Source: Lingula anatina
Lineage: Eukaryota > Brachiopoda > Lingulata > Lingulida > Lingulidae
Direction of reading: 5' to 3'
Assembly (NCBI RefSeq): GCF_001039355.2
Contig: NW_019775681.1
Span: forward strand, 2,861-66,860
DNA length: 64,000 nucleotides
Shown one piece after another: positions 45,796 through 64,000 of the stretch. The notes under the pieces are model-generated. The model ran no database searches. It worked only from the letters and a program-made list of their open reading frames with translations, and had not been told where the DNA came from. Every line of letters begins with the position of its first letter. Within the stretch, counting starts at the first letter, position 1. A program made the position numbers and the translations under genes.

Positions 45796-47255
45796 CACTT
45801 ACAGTACTATGGCATTTGCTTATGTATCGTGCATAAGTCCACTGTACTAAAGCAGCAAGAGATTGGCTGTCAAATACGAAACAACGTGTGCGATTTGCAT
45901 AAATTTGCCAAAAAAATTAAAAAAACTGTCGCAGCATTAGTAAAAGAGATGTGGAATTCTTCCCCGATGCGGAACTCAATCAGACATGGCGATTAATATG
46001 CCACCAGCATACATTTAAATGAGGACGTATGGTGCCAATGTCAAAAGTTAGCCAACACACGTAAAGGCAGAAACATGGGGAGGGTGGTTGGGGTGAAATC
46101 CCATTTCAAAGGGAACATGGCGAATTCGGCACCCATCGCAAACTAGGAGAAAAGACTTACATTTACCTACGGTTATAAGGCCCACAAACGTGCTACAGAA
46201 TAGCATAAATTGTCCCATACTTTGTTTTAAATCTGAACTCTTTGGTGTCAATGGTGTGTGTCAAGAAAATATCCCCTAGTCACAGGTATATAGACATAAG
46301 ACATATACACGACACTCGTTCCTCAATCACAAGCCCACAATAACTACTTTCATTTTGCATTGCTTTATTCACGGAACCATATTTCCCACAAGCATTAGCT
46401 GCAACCATCTTAAAATCACACCAGAAGACATCGTTTGTCGCGCTATTTCGATGACGTTAAAGAGGTAGCTATAGCTATAGATAGAAGCATATAGTTATTG
46501 TATTGTTCTCCCTAAATTTGGTGTCTGTTAAACGTTGGCGTCGCCAGGAAGTGAGGGTCACATACAGACAGAAATTTTGTCTGGGGTTGGTCTCTCCTCA
46601 TTTTATCTGACAATGCCCGCTAGAAGTCACGTGTAGAATGGACCTTGGGGCTTTACGGTACGTTGAACCAGAATTAGACATTGAATTGGTGACTTAAAGA
46701 TCGTTCACAAATTATCCCTGTTCAAAGAAATTTATCTAAACATCTTTAAAGTCATGCGCGAATCCCCCCCCCCCAATGTATTATCACATTCATAGCCGTT
46801 GTAACATATATTAGTATGTGGTTTCCAAAAGTCCCTCTAGATGTAAAGAATATTTTCTCATAGTCCAGTTCCGTTCCGTTCCGTTGTCCAGTGGATCGTC
46901 ATCAGCAGTACTTAGTTTAATTACAGGGAGGTCTGAAAGAAGAATGAGGTAATAGAAAAGTGAAAAAAAGAAAGAAAAGAATTTTTTTCAGATACTTAGG
47001 AGGGACGTGTTATCATGTGCCTCTAATATTTTGAGTATTCCTACTGTCTTCTGTATAGAAATGACCCATGATTACAATTACCGGCAACTTGTGTAAAATT
47101 TTTTTTATATTAATTTCTCCCTAGTTTTTTTAAAAAATTATGCTTATTACTGTATACTTTTTTATCATCTTTAACGGTAAGTGTGAGGCCCTCGCAAAAT
47201 TGAAATACTTGTATAGTTACTTTGTGACTGTTTGTGGTTACATCGGGAAAATAAG
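45796..47255. other. Intergenic region between convergent genes
   Basis: It lies between the stop of the chitin-binding gene (+) and the transposon at the 3' end of the vWD gene (-). It holds C-rich and T-rich runs and GTTCCGTTCCGTTCCGTTG (46867). No exon or clear polyadenylation cluster was assigned. Confidence 0.45.
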
Positions 47256-47325
47256 ACCCAGTGGACAGGAATGGCAGCCTTAGGAATGGAAGTCAGGGGT
47301 CTTGTACGATTAAAACAGGTTAGGA

Positions 47326-55376
<8,051 letters not shown>

Positions 55377-55740
55377 CTTTCAAATAGAATTTTGTCTGCT
55401 GAAACGCAATTAATTTATAACTAGCAATGAAAAGTTTGACGGACGCCTAGTGACAGCACCTCCTCTCAACACCTGTCACCCTGCGTCTGTCAGCCTGTGT
55501 CTGTCAGCCTGGTTGCAAATGTATTCCTAGGTATCAATACTATAGAACGTTATTCAACAACAACCAATGATTAAGGGTTTGAAAAACCATCCATAAATAT
55601 CAATTTATCATTTTTTTGTTTATCGATTTCTCTATTTGCTCATCACTTGATTCATTTCACTTTTCAATCTTTATGCTAATTGCAACAGACAAATATCTTT
55701 TCATCATCCGTTTAAAGGGATAATAACTCTTCGTTTCGGC

Positions 55741-55741
55741 N
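55741..55741. other. Single-N assembly gap between duplicate copies
   Basis: It falls inside the MITE that is intact in the second copy (58289-58633): copy 1 breaks off after AACTCTTCGTTTCGGC. Confidence 0.93.
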
Positions 55742-56164
55742 CCCCCAACGAGGTAAATTCATTATGGTAGGGAAATCCGGCATAAAGTGTTTTTAGCAGA
55801 ACAAACCAATTACACTTTTAACTATTCATCCAATCCTTTCCGCAACCAAGTGTAAATTTGTTGTCAAAAACTTTCAAGTTATCACTTCTTGTTATTGCAA
55901 AAGGCAAAGGCCTGCACTATGCAATTGTAAATGTTAGGTTTGGTTTCTGAAGAATAGACCTTTTAACCCCTTATTAGTTGACTAGGCTTCCATGAATAAA
56001 GGCTCAGAACCAGGATTAAATTTTGATTCAGGGTGGATCTTGTCTCATTAAAACAACGGTTCATTTGAACCCCCAAAACCCCATAAGTAAACAGTTATAA
56101 TCTCGGTACATAAAGATTGACATTCACTCCGTCAACACGTCATATGTGCCCGCTGCTTTCCTAC

Positions 56165-57957
56165 CTGTATGTATTGTTTACATGTACGTCCCGAAAGTGC
56201 CGAACAGGTGTTATCTGTATAATTATACCACTGGGATTCCTCGTGCCATGCTGCTGTGACTTCAGTCATGGAGGGCTGGTCAGTTACGTTCACGTACAGG
56301 TTCTCTCCATAGCCCAGACCAGACACACTGTACGAACCAGTGCAATTGGAAGCCCAATTCCGTGCTGCTGCAGCAAGAGTTGTATTCCAAATCTTTGAAA
56401 TGACATACAAAGTTGGTATTACTAATTTATTTTTTGTTGTTTTACCACGGAGTTTTTTTGAAGGTGCATGTAATAATCCTGATGTTATTTGTATATGTAT
56501 ACAACTTACATTATTAAAGAGGTAACTATCAACCTTGTAAAATATATGGCACTGGGGTATCTTTTAGTAGGGCATATCATATTTATTTTATTCATTTTTT
56601 TAATGTATATACCCTAAAGATTGTCCTCGGCTAATGCTGTGTATGTGCCTCACAATGTGCCCACCGCCTTGATCCGTACGTTAGAGCTATAATGCAAGTG
56701 CCACCCAAGCCTTTTGTATCTACATTGGTAACACCGTATACTTCAACCCAGTTTTACTGACCCAACTTGGGCCAAGCCTTGTTGAAAAAGGAAAGGGACC
56801 AATTTATTCCCGAGTTTCAGATCTGACGCGGACCAAGGTATTCGTTTTTCAAATTGCTGCCGTGTGCCAGAAGTGTTGGGTTGGTGGAAGAGAAGTGGAA
56901 GGGTCTTTACATACGTCAGTCACCTACGCTTTCTACGGAACTACAAAGCCCGGATGACCATGTATATGATAGCTTATGTTTAGTGCATAAAATCCGAATA
57001 AAATTTGTCACTAATGGTCAGGGTCCTACAATTCACAAATAAAAGTTTGAAAATGAAAACTAAGCCGAAATAAACCTGAAGCTCAGAGTGCTAGATACAA
57101 TATGACAACAAAAACAATACCAATATGGCAATAAATTGGTTTCAAAGATTTCAATAAAATCGAAACTAAAATGGCCATAAAGTCGATACAAAATGACAAA
57201 AGTGGCGATAAAATCGACACAAAATGGAAAATAAAATTGACACAAAATTGCAATAATGGCAGTAAAATTGACACAAAGTAGCAATCTGTAACAGTACCAT
57301 TGACTTTAAGCCGTTGGCAGGTGGATCGACGTTATTCCTATATCTATTGTGCTCATCAAGCAATACCGTCGAGTCCACTGGTACCATGACGGACCTGGTG
57401 GTGATATCTGGGTAGAGGAAAAGGAGTAATGAATATACATCATCAATATCTGAATGAAAAGGATATAGCGCTGATGGTTCAAATAAATGCTTATTCAAGG
57501 GTATTTAACCACATGTCCTGATTTCAAATTAAAATGCGTTATTTTATATTTTCAGTTGGTGTACGGTCATCAAGGTATGTACTGAAGAGCACAGAAATAA
57601 TACCACTGACATAAACATTTTCTAAGCTTGGACATGAACATGCGTTAAGTAAAGTGTCTGTTTACAGCATATTTAACAACTTTCAACACAACATATTCTT
57701 GATATATGTGGCTATATAAAAGCCCTATAAAACGATATTTTAAACGTGCTGATAGACTTTTAAATTTTTTCCCTTTTTTCCCTGAATCACAACTTAACCT
57801 TACGAAAAGGTTTCTGGCACTAATCTGGTAATTTTGAAAAAACAAAACAAAAACAAAAAAAAAAACGTTCCAGTCCTTAAAACAGTAGCTTACCGGCTGT
57901 CGCCTTCCACATACATAGACCAATGATCATCACCCGCAGAATCGGAATTTCCTTCAT
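56165..57957 (-). CDS. Second copy of CAP gene exons 1-3 (probable allelic duplicate)
   Basis: Exons 57894-57957 (signal peptide), 57298-57407 and 56165-56392 have the same lengths, phases and splice sites as 55313-55376, 54723-54832 and 53587-53814. The proteins differ little (for example WASNCTGSYS versus WASNCSGSYS). No second copy of exons 4-11 exists, and the first copy's signal-peptide exon would lie between this copy and them. A haplotypic assembly duplicate is the simplest reading. A real partial gene duplication is the alternative. Confidence 0.8.
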
Positions 57958-58288
57958 CTTTCAAATAGAATTTTGTCTGCTGAAACGCAATTAATTTATA
58001 ACTAGCAATGAAAAGTTTGACGGACGCCTAGTGACAGCACCTCCTCTCAACACCTGTCACCCTGCGTCTGTCAGCCTGTGTCTGTCGGCCTGGTTGCAAA
58101 TGTATTCCTAGGTATCAATAGGGCCTACTATAGAACGTTATTCAACAACAACCATTGAAAAACCATCCATAAATATCAATTTATCATTCTTTTTGTTTAT
58201 CGATTTCTCTATTTGCTCATCACTTGATTCATTTCACTTTTCAATCTTTATGCTAATTGCAACAGACAAATATCTTTTCATCATCCGT

Positions 58289-58633
58289 TTAAAGGGATAA
58301 TAACTCTTCGTTTCGACCAAAAATGAATTTTCCTGGAGTAAACAACAATTTTCCCATACTTACTAATGGTTAATGAATCCATGTTTACATTCAAAGTTAG
58401 TCCCTGTTTTTTTTTCTAAAATGTTTGGTTTTTTGCTAAAATCTCTTAAGAGATTTTAACAGAGTATAGCCATCAATGGAGGTCACGTGGACTAAAGACA
58501 AGCTAAGATATCAGAATAATGGCTATAACTGCCGTTTTTGTGGTAAAACAGAATATGTTATATTTTTATGAGTTATTCACAATGTTTTTATTGTGAAATA
58601 TAGATCTCGTACGAAGTGTTATTATCCCTTTAA
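58289..58633. mobile_element. Intact TTAA-flanked MITE with AGGGATAATAAC ends (reference copy)
   Basis: It begins TTAAAGGGATAATAACTCTTC and ends ACGAAGTGTTATTATCCCTTTAA; the termini are inverted repeats flanked by TTAA. The interior has the palindrome ATCTCTTAAGAGAT. Other copies are at 5678, 11196, 17535, 20792, 36526 and 40915. TTAA target sites are typical of piggyBac-type transposition (inference); there is no transposase. Confidence 0.85.
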
Positions 58634-58714
58634 TTTTAGAACTTTTGGCATAATGTCCCACATTTTTAATTAAAAACAGGATATGGTTTAAGTTTATTAT
58701 TTGTCTTTTTCCTT

Positions 58715-58838
58715 TTCATTATAATAATAATAATAATGATAGTGGTAGTAGATGAAGAATTTCCCATATATATATATATATATATATACAGGTATATATA
58801 TATATATACGCGGTATATATATATATATATATATATCA
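58715..58838. repeat. (AAT)n and (TA)n microsatellites
   Basis: ATAATAATAATAATA (58718) and two TA runs interrupted by CAGG and CGCGG (58766-58836). Confidence 0.95.
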
Positions 58839-58839
58839 G

Positions 58840-59380
58840 AACTCTAGAGAGAGGAGACTTGGTTATGAAATAATGATCAATTACCCGACACATTCTCATT
58901 TAAGGATAAATAAACTATCAAACAAACGAAGCCTTTCGTTAAAAAAAGTGTGAAAATGAGCATTCTATATCTTATGTCCCCTTTTTTATTCTCGAGAAAG
59001 ACCCTGTCCAATGATATTATGCTGGAATACATATTTTTGCTTCTTAAAAGCCAATAAACCGTTTCTTGTAATTACTTCTACCCTAGCAATCCACTGATAT
59101 ATTAAGCTAAAATCGCATCTCTAAAGACAGTTAACATTTTTAAAAGAGAATTTTTAAAAACCTGGGTAAGAAACAGCTTAATCTATTAATTTTTTACCAA
59201 ATCAATACGATGATTATGATGAATCTTCCAGCAATTTATTTAGACGTACGAAAAGGGTTCGTGATTGATCTGGTGGTTCAGGTATCGACTAAAATATTGT
59301 AACATTTTCGTGATAAGTAATCCATTTCAATCATAAACATATTGGTTTCTTTTGTGTACAAGGATACGCTTGTAAATGTG
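58840..59380. other. Unannotated intergenic sequence
   Basis: No exon or repeat was recognised. Confidence 0.4.
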
Positions 59381-59382
59381 TC

Positions 59383-59387
59383 TTTGT

Positions 59388-59456
<69 letters not shown>
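59383..59456. repeat. (TG)n(AG)n compound microsatellite
   Basis: GTGTGT for about 48 bases passing into GAGAGAGA. Confidence 0.97.
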
Positions 59457-59515
59457 ATCAGTAAAAACAGATTAATAGTTAAAAAAAGACAAACAGTCCA
59501 GAAAATTTCACTTAC

Positions 59516-59602
59516 AAGATTGTGTAGCAGTCCGCTTCGTTCGATTTCTCGCAGTAGAATTAAAAGAACACCGAAGTCTGCACCCAGTAGTTTAACCAAG
59601 TA
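59516..59602 (-). CDS. Candidate orphan exon, product unknown
   Basis: On the minus strand, a TTCTTCAG acceptor and a GTAAGT donor enclose 87 bases open in phase 0, encoding YLVKLLGADFGVLLILLREI then ERSGLLHNL. The peptide is helix-like (leucine-rich, amphipathic). I do not recognise a family. No in-phase partner exon was found: the exon at 62174-62227 ends in phase 1, which does not match. Confidence 0.25.
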
Positions 59603-60167
59603 CTGAAGAACAGGTTGACAGGATGCTGGTATCAGTTCATATCTTATTCAATCTTGCATCAAACATATGATTACAAGACCAGTACCCCGCCCTGAATATA
59701 AGATACTTTACCATTAAGAATTAGAATCTTCGAGTCATTAAGCAAGCAAGGAACAAAAAAAGAAAAACAATCAGGAGAAAAATTATTAATGGCATATTAC
59801 ATATTCCATGTAATAAAGGATTTGTCATAATCATCGTGTAGATATTTCAAGTAAACCAAATTGCGTCCAACTGGCATATACAAAGTCCCTGAAAAAGGGG
59901 CATGAGCCAAAAGCTCGGAGGTCTTCAATCAAATGTTATTGGTATAGATACCAACTAGGCATGTACGGAGGTCTGTATATATAGGGTGAATACACGTTTT
60001 CCTTTATTAGCTCGGAACCAAACTGGTCTCCGAACTGAATTCGGTCCTTTGGCTCAGTTGATTATAAGATTTCCATGAGAGCTCTGTAACACTGTTCCTG
60101 ATAGAGGAAGATGTGCGCATGTGACCATGTAACGTTGGCAATAAAGTTCTTAGCCAGGGAACAGTTT

Positions 60168-60174
60168 TTTATGT

Positions 60175-60214
<40 letters not shown>

Positions 60215-60216
60215 TT
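60168..60216. repeat. (TTTA)n microsatellite
   Basis: About 12 tandem TTTA units. Confidence 0.96.
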
Positions 60217-62160
60217 TGTGCAACTGGGGTTAGACTAATAAACAAGTAGGAACCCTACGTATCGATGGCCATCTGGTCCTTGAGACAAGTGGTGACAGAA
60301 GTGATAGGCCTTGTCTAGTCGATTTCCGGAACCAGGAACCAGGAGAACACGCACCTCATTGGTTTGTGGGACAAGGAACAGAAAAATACATTTAAAAAAT
60401 GATAAAAGTCTAATTTGAAAATATATGAGTTTCTCTTTGTTGCTCTTATTTGGCTGATTTGATCAGAAGAAAAGGACTTGTTGTTTTCGGTCAGGCTCAG
60501 CGTTGGTTCAGGTATGTACGTATGTGATATGAAGAGATCTGTCTGAAGTTCTTACACATGCGGGTTATCATTATTACCTGTTATTGCCTGCCTTTGCCAT
60601 ACCTTCAAAACGATTGCCAGTCTTGTCATGTCTCTCTCAATTAATTACCACATGGCACAAAATGAAATATACAGTATAATGACAGTGATGAGCAGTTGCC
60701 ACTGTTAATCATTTAACAGCACATGGAGCGGACTGCTACACTCGGTCTACCTGTGCGTAAACGCTTGTCGTCAATTAAAGATTCAGAAGCAGGTAGACAA
60801 GCGTAAAGCACTTCAGCTGGTAGTTCCTGCCATGTCACTGTATGCAAAGAAATACAATAGAATGCTGACGGTAAAGGGGAGTTTTCAATGACTTAAGAGT
60901 AAAAATGCCTGACACCCCTCCTTTATATGTACCAGGACCGTACATTGAACACGTTTCAACAGCAGGTAATTGTGTCATGGATTAACCAGAGACACATCTG
61001 TGAACATCTAATAAAATTAAAAACAGTCTGAGACCCTTTACCAATCTGGTCCCCCCCCCCCCCCCCCCCCTCGAATTATTATCTATCTCTGATATCTGTT
61101 GATTTACTCATTGTGGCATCATGAATATAAGTAGATAGCGTTTTCAGTCCAAGAAATATATCCATGACTACCAGTCTTTTCTGTTGTGACGCCTGGCCCT
61201 GTTGAAAGTATTGCCCCGGGCCTTGCGATCATTTGGAGTAATTATTCTGGTCCAGTTTAGAAAACAATGTAACAAAAGAAAAGGCTGCAATATTTACAGT
61301 CGAATGAGAATAATGTTTGGATTTAATGTTCATTACCAAATATTTTCAAAAAAATAAAAAAAAAAAAAAAAGGGGGGGGGGAGAGGGGGAAACATGCCAT
61401 TAACACTTGGAAATTTAAAAAAATAATATGCCGCACTGTTACTCGCTCTTTGCGGGCAGCATTTCAACATCATGTGTTCTTCGGTCCATGCGCTGCCACT
61501 CATGTATTCATACGCACCCCCACACAACGCACGTTTGTATTTTAATACACCACATATAAGGCAATCTTCTTACATGAAGTGCTTGGCACCGAATTCTGAA
61601 TCACAGTCGGACATCGTTTTTATTGTTGCATGTCAACTACATCACTATCCCATTACGATATGCTTATATGCGTTTGACCACAGATATTTAGAATGGAATT
61701 TTTTCCAGTGTGACACATGACAGATTGTGCTTGTTGCGATTTATGTTAGAATTGTGCTTATGTTGACGCACTAGTGCCGTAAACATCTAATGGCTAATTG
61801 ACATATGTTAAAAAAATGGACATATATTTAAAAAGCCCCCCCCCCCCCCCCACTTCCTGAACTGCTAATGATTTACGTGGTTGAGAAAGGGTGTTGGAGG
61901 TATCTACGGCTACCCCTCACCTCTCCCTTATTTATTATGTATACGGTGTGTTCTCAAAAAACACTGAGTTTCTTTCCATCGGCTCAAGTATGGGAGAAGC
62001 ACAAGATAATTATAATAATGATTATAATACTAATCATAAAAATAATTGCGTGTGTGTATATGTGTGTGTGTGGTTCCGTGGAGTTCATTGGTGACTTGAG
62101 GGGAAAATTATTGGACTGGGGGTAAGCGTGGGTAAATAGTAAAAATCGTATGAAAAAAAG
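60217..62160. other. Intergenic or intronic sequence without recognised genes
   Basis: It contains poly-C (61052-61071 and 61837-61851), poly-A/poly-G (61350-61387) and short AT repeats. Open frames found here are short and show no domain. Confidence 0.4.
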
Positions 62161-62173
62161 TGGTCAAACTCAC

Positions 62174-63273
62174 CATTGCGTAAGGTAGTAAGGGAGCTAT
62201 TCCACATTTCTGGACTCATGGTCTTGACTGAAATATATGCATCCTTCATGGTTAGTAAAGCTTCCAAGTTACTACTCACCCGGACGTGCCTGTCTACACG
62301 GCTTCTGCCGTTGTTGTTTTGTGTTGAAAACCTGGACTCGATACATATATACAGGTCAAAGCAGAAAAAAAGAGTTTTTATGCGTTTTTATTTCATTTAT
62401 TGGACTTTCAGCATAACAGTTACTTCAACATCCGTTTTCGAATAATCTAATATTTTCTTTAAAAATAGTGCTAAACATGCATTATTTATGAACGACAGGA
62501 AAACGAACATTGCGCAAACGCACAGAGGATTGTCGTTTGAAAATTGTTCAAATGATGGTTCAGTCACCAAATAACTGGCCTGTGTGATAGTTTTATATTC
62601 AATAAGTCAACATTAAATACATAATGAACTTCCATCAGCTAACCAGCACAAACACAACGTATTATACCGTTACCATAACGTAGTTTCATATAAGCATCAC
62701 AGTTAGTTCAGGATAGGGTTAGTCGGAGTATAGGGGTTAGTATATGGGACGAATGTCACCTGTACAAAGAAACGAGGTGCGGACTACGGTTCCTAGATGA
62801 CTACCATTCCTGTTACACCAGTATAGACCACATACGTTTGGAGCTGTCTTTCGCTAAAACTACTTGTACCTGTATAAACCTTGCCATTTTTGACATCGGG
62901 TCATATTGAAACACTCTACAATAAAAGTTTACTTAAAATTCAGGGAACTTACAATGTGGTACAAAAAGGGGTATTTTCATTAGCAATCTTTGAATTTCTT
63001 GGGCGAATTATCTGAGGGAGATGCTCCAAGGTAAGATGAAAAGCAAATAAATAAATGTATGAAAGGGGGTAATGCTTACGATATATTCAAAGGCTTTCTT
63101 GCCCTTAAAATACGTCGTTTTTAATTAGAATTTTTACAAACAACGAATACTATATTGGTATATTTTTGTGTAATCAGTCCGTACTTACGTTGAAAGATGA
63201 GTACAGCTCCCAGAAGAAGTCCACCAAATGCCACTAGAAGACCCGTGATTAGTGCAGATTTTTTTCTACACAT
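62174..63273 (-). CDS. Candidate first two exons of a membrane protein, family unknown
   Basis: Exon 63189-63273 starts with ATG and encodes MCRKKSALITGLLVAFGG then LLLGAVLIFQ. This is a short basic N-terminus followed by one hydrophobic helix (about residues 6-27), and it ends in phase 1 at a GTAAGT donor. A second candidate exon (62174-62227; TTTCAG acceptor, GTGAGT donor) is in the matching phase and reads KTMSPEMWNSSLTTLRNG, with one N-glycosylation sequon. A signal-anchor topology is likely. The helix recalls the N-terminus of CD36-type scavenger receptors, but the second exon does not support that. Further exons would lie at lower coordinates and were not found. Confidence 0.35.
62690..62826. 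mobile_element. GTGTAACAGGAATGG-type MITE fragment
   Basis: GGTTAGTCGGAGTATAGGGG, ATGTCACCTGTACA and GACTACCATTCCTGTTACAC match the elements at 49624-49826 and 47256-47430. One terminus is missing. Confidence 0.65.
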
Positions 63274-63299
63274 CGCTCTCCTGTGCTATATATTCGTAA

Positions 63300-64000
63300 A
63301 TACGAAAAAAGAACTCCCTCCGTCCGTGCCCCTCCACACCGTGGTGCTCCACACCAGTTCTGGGAATCTAATATGCACAATATGCTCTCAGCTGGGGATA
63401 TATTTTATCTACCGGCACTGTGTACTCAAGCAGCACAAAATGAACCGGTTTACGGCAACCCTGGTTTTACGGCAACGTATACCAAAACGTAGACTCATAT
63501 GGAAATGATCCAGCTTGCCTTGTCGCGATAATTTTATTGAAGTCTTCTTTTGCATAGAATCTATGAATGTTTCATTTAAGTATTTTTATTTGCATATCAT
63601 GACGTCCCCTGCTGTCATACATTTCAGTAGTTTAAATGGTCGCCGTGGGCTAGCGAATTGCCACAAATATGAAATATCGCTTACCTAAAGACTAAGGTAT
63701 ATCGTACGCAATGTGATTTATTTGAATTTTCACTTTTGACATCATAAATAAACAAGACGCGGAGCCATACTAGGGGCTCTGAGACAACCATCCGAGCACT
63801 AATTAATTATTCATTCATATAGTGATCCGGATTGATATAGCACATAATATTACATAGTACACACAGTGTACATGTGTGGTTAGGATATGGTACCGTTCAA
63901 CAACATTGAAAGTAAATACACTGTACTGTTACGGATTTCATCGTAAATAATACATAAAGCATTTTGAAGATCCTCTGGTGCCTTCATGATCCAATTAAAA
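63300..64000. other. Sequence upstream of the candidate membrane-protein start
   Basis: It may include that gene's promoter. No clear TATA box or other gene was recognised; open frames near 63197-63508 overlap the first exon on the opposite strand and look fortuitous. Confidence 0.35.

Overview
This is nuclear DNA from an animal, AT-rich, with small exons separated by GT-AG introns and with many short DNA transposons and microsatellites. The genes are metazoan: BBS9, a GDPD5-type phosphodiesterase, tandem TIR domains, a CAP-EGF-vWD secreted protein and a membrane-anchored protein with five chitin-binding domains. A lophotrochozoan such as a mollusc fits best, but this is inference from gene content and the sequence does not prove it. 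No bacterial, viral, CRISPR, rRNA or tRNA feature was found.

Layout. 1-1806 (+) holds three exons of BBS9. 1808-19.4 kb holds a minus-strand array of TIR-domain exons built from repeated three-exon modules (A-B-C), plus many DNA transposons. 22.6-33.6 kb (-) holds a complete 13-coding-exon GDPD5/GDE2-like gene whose exons I joined at phase-matched splice sites (624 residues). 37.4-45.8 kb (+) holds a type II membrane protein: one cytoplasmic/TM exon, present twice, splices in phase to a 1.4-kb exon with five CBM14 domains. 47.3-55.4 kb (-) holds an 11-exon gene for a 547-residue secreted protein (signal peptide, CAP, three EGF, vWD); its first three exons recur at 56.2-58.0 kb. 59-64 kb holds only weak exon candidates on the minus strand.

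Assembly. There are single-base N gaps at 1807, 6481, 14604, 39161 and 55741, and a 69-base gap at 18676-18744. Three large near-identical direct duplications (about 8.5-13.9 versus 14.7-19.4 kb; 34.8-39.15 versus 39.16-43.5 kb; 52.9-55.74 versus 55.74-58.3 kb) are each associated with one of these single Ns. They look like two haplotypes placed in tandem, so exon copy number here should not be taken at face value. The same pairs serve as natural comparisons: they reveal recent transposon insertions as filled and empty sites.

Main points of interest: the multi-TIR gene made of symmetrical phase-1 exon triplets; a transposon that supplies the last 33 codons and stop of the vWD protein; minisatellites that appear to have amplified real splice junctions (a donor in the chitin-binding gene, an acceptor in GDPD5); and short DNA elements with clean filled/empty site pairs.
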